Assembly (NCBI GenBank): GCA_013202615.1
Contig: JABMRL010000256.1
Span: forward strand, 1-8,720
Source: Dehalococcoidia bacterium
GTDB taxonomy: Bacteria > Chloroflexota > Dehalococcoidia > Dehalococcoidales > RBG-16-60-22
Length of the DNA: 8,720 nucleotides
Reading direction: 5' to 3'
Positions within the stretch are counted from its first letter, which is position 1. Every line of letters begins with the position of its first letter. The position numbers were made by a program, and so were the translations under genes. This document shows positions 6,030 to 8,720 of this stretch, piece after piece. The notes below the pieces were generated by a model. That model ran no database searches. It was not told the origin of the DNA and was given only the letters and a program-made list of their open reading frames with translations.

Positions 6030-8720
6030 ATGAAATATTCACTGGGAATAGATGTCGGCTCGGTTAACGCCAAACTCTGCCTCATTGACGAGGCTAACCA
6101 GATAGTCCGGCTGGATAGTGTAAAAATAACCACCAACCCCAAAGCCGCCATAAACGCGCTGCTCTCCAGGCTCGGTGAGGTGGTGCCGCTGGACCGTATT
6201 GCTAGCGCGGGCGTTTCCGGTTCCGGCAGGGGTACCATCCCCGCAGAACTCGACTGGGCGGTATACAGCAACTCGCTGGCCATTGCCTCCGGGCTGCTCA
6301 ATCTGTATCCTTCCGTTAAGACCATAATACAGATTGGCGGTCAGACCTCCCTGGTCATTGTCCTGGAAGACGGGCTGAAAAAACCGTGGAAGGTCTCGTC
6401 CAACCCGCTCTGCGCCGCGGGAACAGGAAGGTTCCTCGAACAGCAGGCATACCGCCTCGGCATAAGCCTTGAGGACTTTTCCCGCCTCGCCCTCAAATGT
6501 AAGGGCAAGGCACCGCGAATCGCCGCCCGGTGCAGCGTCTTCGCCAAGAGCGACCTCATTCACCTGCAGCAGAAGGGGGTCTCCATCGAGGCCATGCTCT
6601 ATGCCCTCTGCGAGAGCATTGCCCGGATGGTCGCTTCCCTGAAGAAAGGCACTTTTGAAGAGCCGGCTTATTTCGTCGGCGGCGTCGCCGCCAACAGCGC
6701 TATTGTCCGGGCACTCAATGAGACACTTTCCGCAAGAAACGGCCATGAGGTGCAGGTCACCGTACCGGATAACTATCAATATGTTGAATCGCTGGGGGCA
6801 GCGCTGCTTTCCAGAGATAAAAATTCCAGGGTATGCCTGCTACCTGAAGCTGACGCGCACCAGGACTACTTCGAAATGCCCAGGCTGGAAAAGGTGGCGC
6901 TTCCGGGCAACGGGTCAGGCCGTAAAATCACCGGACCGTGCACCGGTTATCTCGGCGTCGATGTCGGCTCCACGAGCACCAAGGCAGTTATCCTCGATGA
7001 TTCGGGCACCAGGGTGCTCGCCAAAAGCTATCTGATGACTGCCGGACGGCCCATTGATGCGGTGAAGCAGGTCTTCAGCAACCTGCTACTGGACGGTGCG
7101 GCCGATGTCAAGATTGCCGGCACAGGGGTTACCGGTTCCGGAAGATATCTGGTCGGCAGTTTCATCGGGGCTGACCTCATCAAGAATGAAATCACCGCGC
7201 AGACAAGAGCTGCCGTTGAAATAGACCCGGAAGCCGACATCATCGAGATTGGCGGACAGGACTCCAAGCTGGTTATCAAGCGCAATGGCGTGGTGGTTGA
7301 CTACCAGATGAACAAGGCATGTGCCGCCGGCACCGGAAGCTTTATTGACGAGCTTGCCGAAATGCTAGGCATCTCGGTACACAATGGCGAGTTCGCCCGC
7401 CTGTCCTTTAACGCCCCGCATACCATCGACCTGGGCACCAGATGCGCCGCCTTCATGGGGCAGGCGGTCGCCTCCGCCCAGCAGGAAGGCGTGCCCCTCG
7501 AAATTATCACCGCCAGCCTGGCCAATTCCATCGCCAAGAACTACCTGTCCAAGGTGGTGGGACACCGCAAGCTCGGAGACAGGGTCATCCTCACCGGCGC
7601 CGTCTTTTACAACGAGGCGGTGGTGTCTGCCTTCCAGCAGCAGCTCGAAGATAAAACGCTGACCGTGTCCGAACACCGCGAAGTCAGTGGCGCCATCGGC
7701 GCCGCTCTGCTCGCCAGGGAAGAAATGAGCGGCCGCAAGTCCCGGTTCAAGGGATTTGCCCAGGTGGTGAAGGATGAATGCGCCCTCTCCACCTTTATCT
7801 GCCAGGGATGCGATAACAACTGCACCATCACCCGAATGCAGCTACCCGATGAGAAAGCCACGTTCTATGGCAGTCGCTGCGACCGCTATGACAGCGCCAT
7901 AGGCCACGCCCGCCAGAAGACATACTTTGATGAGCGCGAGAAATTGCTCTTTCGCGATTATAAAGAGGATGCGGGCACAGGCCCTGTTGTGGGCATTCCA
8001 CGCGCGCTCCTGGCCTATGACTATGCACCGCTCTTGATTGGTTTCCTGAATGACCTCGGCGTTAGAGTCGCTCTATCAACGAAGACAACCAAGGAAATCA
8101 TGGAACAGGCCGTTGAGCTCAGCTATAGCGACAGCTGTTTCCCGCTCAAACTGCTTCACGGACACATCGCTGCCATCAATGACAGCGTTGATTATATCCT
8201 CTACCCCTGTTTCCTCCGCCTGGGCAACAAGGAAGGCGACGAGAACCAGAAATATGCCTGTCCGCTTATTCAGGCATCGCCATTCATCGTGCGTTACGTG
8301 CTCAACCTCGGCGAGCGCCTGCTGGCGCCGACCATCGATTTCAGCCAGGGCGATGAGGAAACGGTGAAGAACCTTTCCGCCGTAGCGGCAAAGCTGGGCT
8401 TCAGCCGTAAAAAGGGGAAAGCAGCCGCCCTTGCCGGCATCAGGGCGCAGCGCAGGTTCACTGCCGATTGCCTGGCGCTGGGTAAAAAATTGCTCAAGCA
8501 GCTCCGCGAGAGCGACCAGCTCGGCGTGGTGCTTTTCTCCCGCTCTTACATGTCGCAGGACTCGGGTGCCAATCTGGGCATCGCCGAAAAGCTGGCCCAG
8601 CTCGGCGTGGTGCCCATACCCCTCGATTTGCTGCCGCTGGGAGCCGTCGACCCCAAGGAGTATTCGGACCGTCCCTACTGGTATTACGAGAGCAAGTTCA
8701 TCGCCGGTGGTGCCCTGACC
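6030..8720 (+). CDS. Acyl-CoA dehydratase activase-related protein (two BcrAD/BadFG ATPase domains plus DUF2229), C-terminus cut by window edge
   Basis: The 897 residues present are the front of a large (usually about 1,400-residue) cytoplasmic protein of the 2-hydroxyacyl-CoA dehydratase/benzoyl-CoA reductase activase family. Single-domain relatives use ATP to push electrons from a [4Fe-4S] cluster to a radical-type CoA enzyme. ATPase domain 1 (about 1-265) has GIDVGSVNAK at 6-15, GSGRGT, CAAGTGRF with C128, and RCSVFAKSD with C168. Domain 2 (about 306-570) has GVDVGSTSTK at 309-318, IGGQDSK, CAAGTGSF with C431, and RCAAF with C472. The paired cysteines match the cluster ligands of HgdC. C591, C594, C598 and C617 form a further likely metal site. 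DUF2229 follows, with C703 (DSCFPLK), C727 (YPCF) and C744 (ACPLIQASPF). Domain 1 has GGQTS instead of GGQDS. An in-frame TAG at 6009 limits starts to ATG 6030 or TTG 6021; neither has a Shine-Dalgarno site. The exact client enzyme is unknown. Confidence 0.92.
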   Translation, partial: MKYSLGIDVGSVNAKLCLIDEANQIVRLDSVKITTNPKAAINALLSRLGEVVPLDRIASAGVSGSGRGTIPAELDWAVYSNSLAIASGLLNLYPSVKTIIQIGGQTSLVIVLEDGLKKPWKVSSNPLCAAGTGRFLEQQAYRLGISLEDFSRLALKCKGKAPRIAARCSVFAKSDLIHLQQKGVSIEAMLYALCESIARMVASLKKGTFEEPAYFVGGVAANSAIVRALNETLSARNGHEVQVTVPDNYQYVESLGAALLSRDKNSRVCLLPEADAHQDYFEMPRLEKVALPGNGSGRKITGPCTGYLGVDVGSTSTKAVILDDSGTRVLAKSYLMTAGRPIDAVKQVFSNLLLDGAADVKIAGTGVTGSGRYLVGSFIGADLIKNEITAQTRAAVEIDPEADIIEIGGQDSKLVIKRNGVVVDYQMNKACAAGTGSFIDELAEMLGISVHNGEFARLSFNAPHTIDLGTRCAAFMGQAVASAQQEGVPLEIITASLANSIAKNYLSKVVGHRKLGDRVILTGAVFYNEAVVSAFQQQLEDKTLTVSEHREVSGAIGAALLAREEMSGRKSRFKGFAQVVKDECALSTFICQGCDNNCTITRMQLPDEKATFYGSRCDRYDSAIGHARQKTYFDEREKLLFRDYKEDAGTGPVVGIPRALLAYDYAPLLIGFLNDLGVRVALSTKTTKEIMEQAVELSYSDSCFPLKLLHGHIAAINDSVDYILYPCFLRLGNKEGDENQKYACPLIQASPFIVRYVLNLGERLLAPTIDFSQGDEETVKNLSAVAAKLGFSRKKGKAAALAGIRAQRRFTADCLALGKKLLKQLRESDQLGVVLFSRSYMSQDSGANLGIAEKLAQLGVVPIPLDLLPLGAVDPKEYSDRPYWYYESKFIAGGALT

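Noticed and set aside
6039..6779. Minus-strand open frame of 246 codons
   Set aside because: It is the shadow of the activase coding strand, which has the ASKHA motifs and paired cysteines.
8431..8718. Plus-strand open frame of 95 codons
   Set aside because: It is in another frame of the activase gene, with low-complexity S/R/P-rich translation.

Overview
The window is protein-coding bacterial DNA, densely packed and moderately GC-rich. It holds five clear genes plus one large gene cut by the right edge. No RNA gene, insertion sequence, CRISPR array or phage gene was seen. Biotin-independent gene calls rest on the translated sequence and known family motifs. The content (a large BcrAD/BadFG-type CoA-enzyme activase, a carboxyltransferase subunit without its biotin domain, an OFA-type transporter, a C45-type acyltransferase and a small lipoprotein) fits a strict or facultative anaerobe. 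A Chloroflexota (Dehalococcoidia-like) or related subsurface bacterium is my guess from gene style; this is inference and cannot be proved from the window.

Left part (1-2508, minus strand): two major facilitator superfamily transporters in tandem. The upstream one (1192-2475) looks like the oxalate/formate-antiporter/monocarboxylate (OFA) branch. The downstream one (1-1101) runs off the left edge, resembles drug- or fosmidomycin-resistance-like MFS proteins, and has its own good sigma70-type promoter in the 90-base gap.

Middle (2509-4177): a divergent promoter region, then a plus-strand pyruvate/oxaloacetate carboxyltransferase subunit (PycB/OadA/transcarboxylase 5S family). It has an intact metal site but no biotin-carrier domain, so its biotinyl partner must be encoded elsewhere. 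This gene converges with a minus-strand C45/penicillin acyltransferase-like Ntn-hydrolase (4178-5284).

Right part (5285-8720): a second divergent promoter region separates the acyltransferase from a small plus-strand lipoprotein (5447-5926). A further promoter then drives the first 897 residues of a two-domain ATP-dependent activase with iron-sulfur cysteines and the start of a DUF2229 region. It starts without a Shine-Dalgarno site on a predicted very short leader.

The genes do not form one operon: strands alternate and nearly every gene has its own promoter. A shared theme of carboxylic acid and acyl-CoA metabolism is plausible (acid import, carboxyl transfer, radical acyl-CoA dehydratase or reductase activation), but that link is inference. 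No clearly new system was found. The most notable points are the altered first ATPase domain and cysteine-rich layout of the activase, its short-leader start, and the repeats around two promoters.
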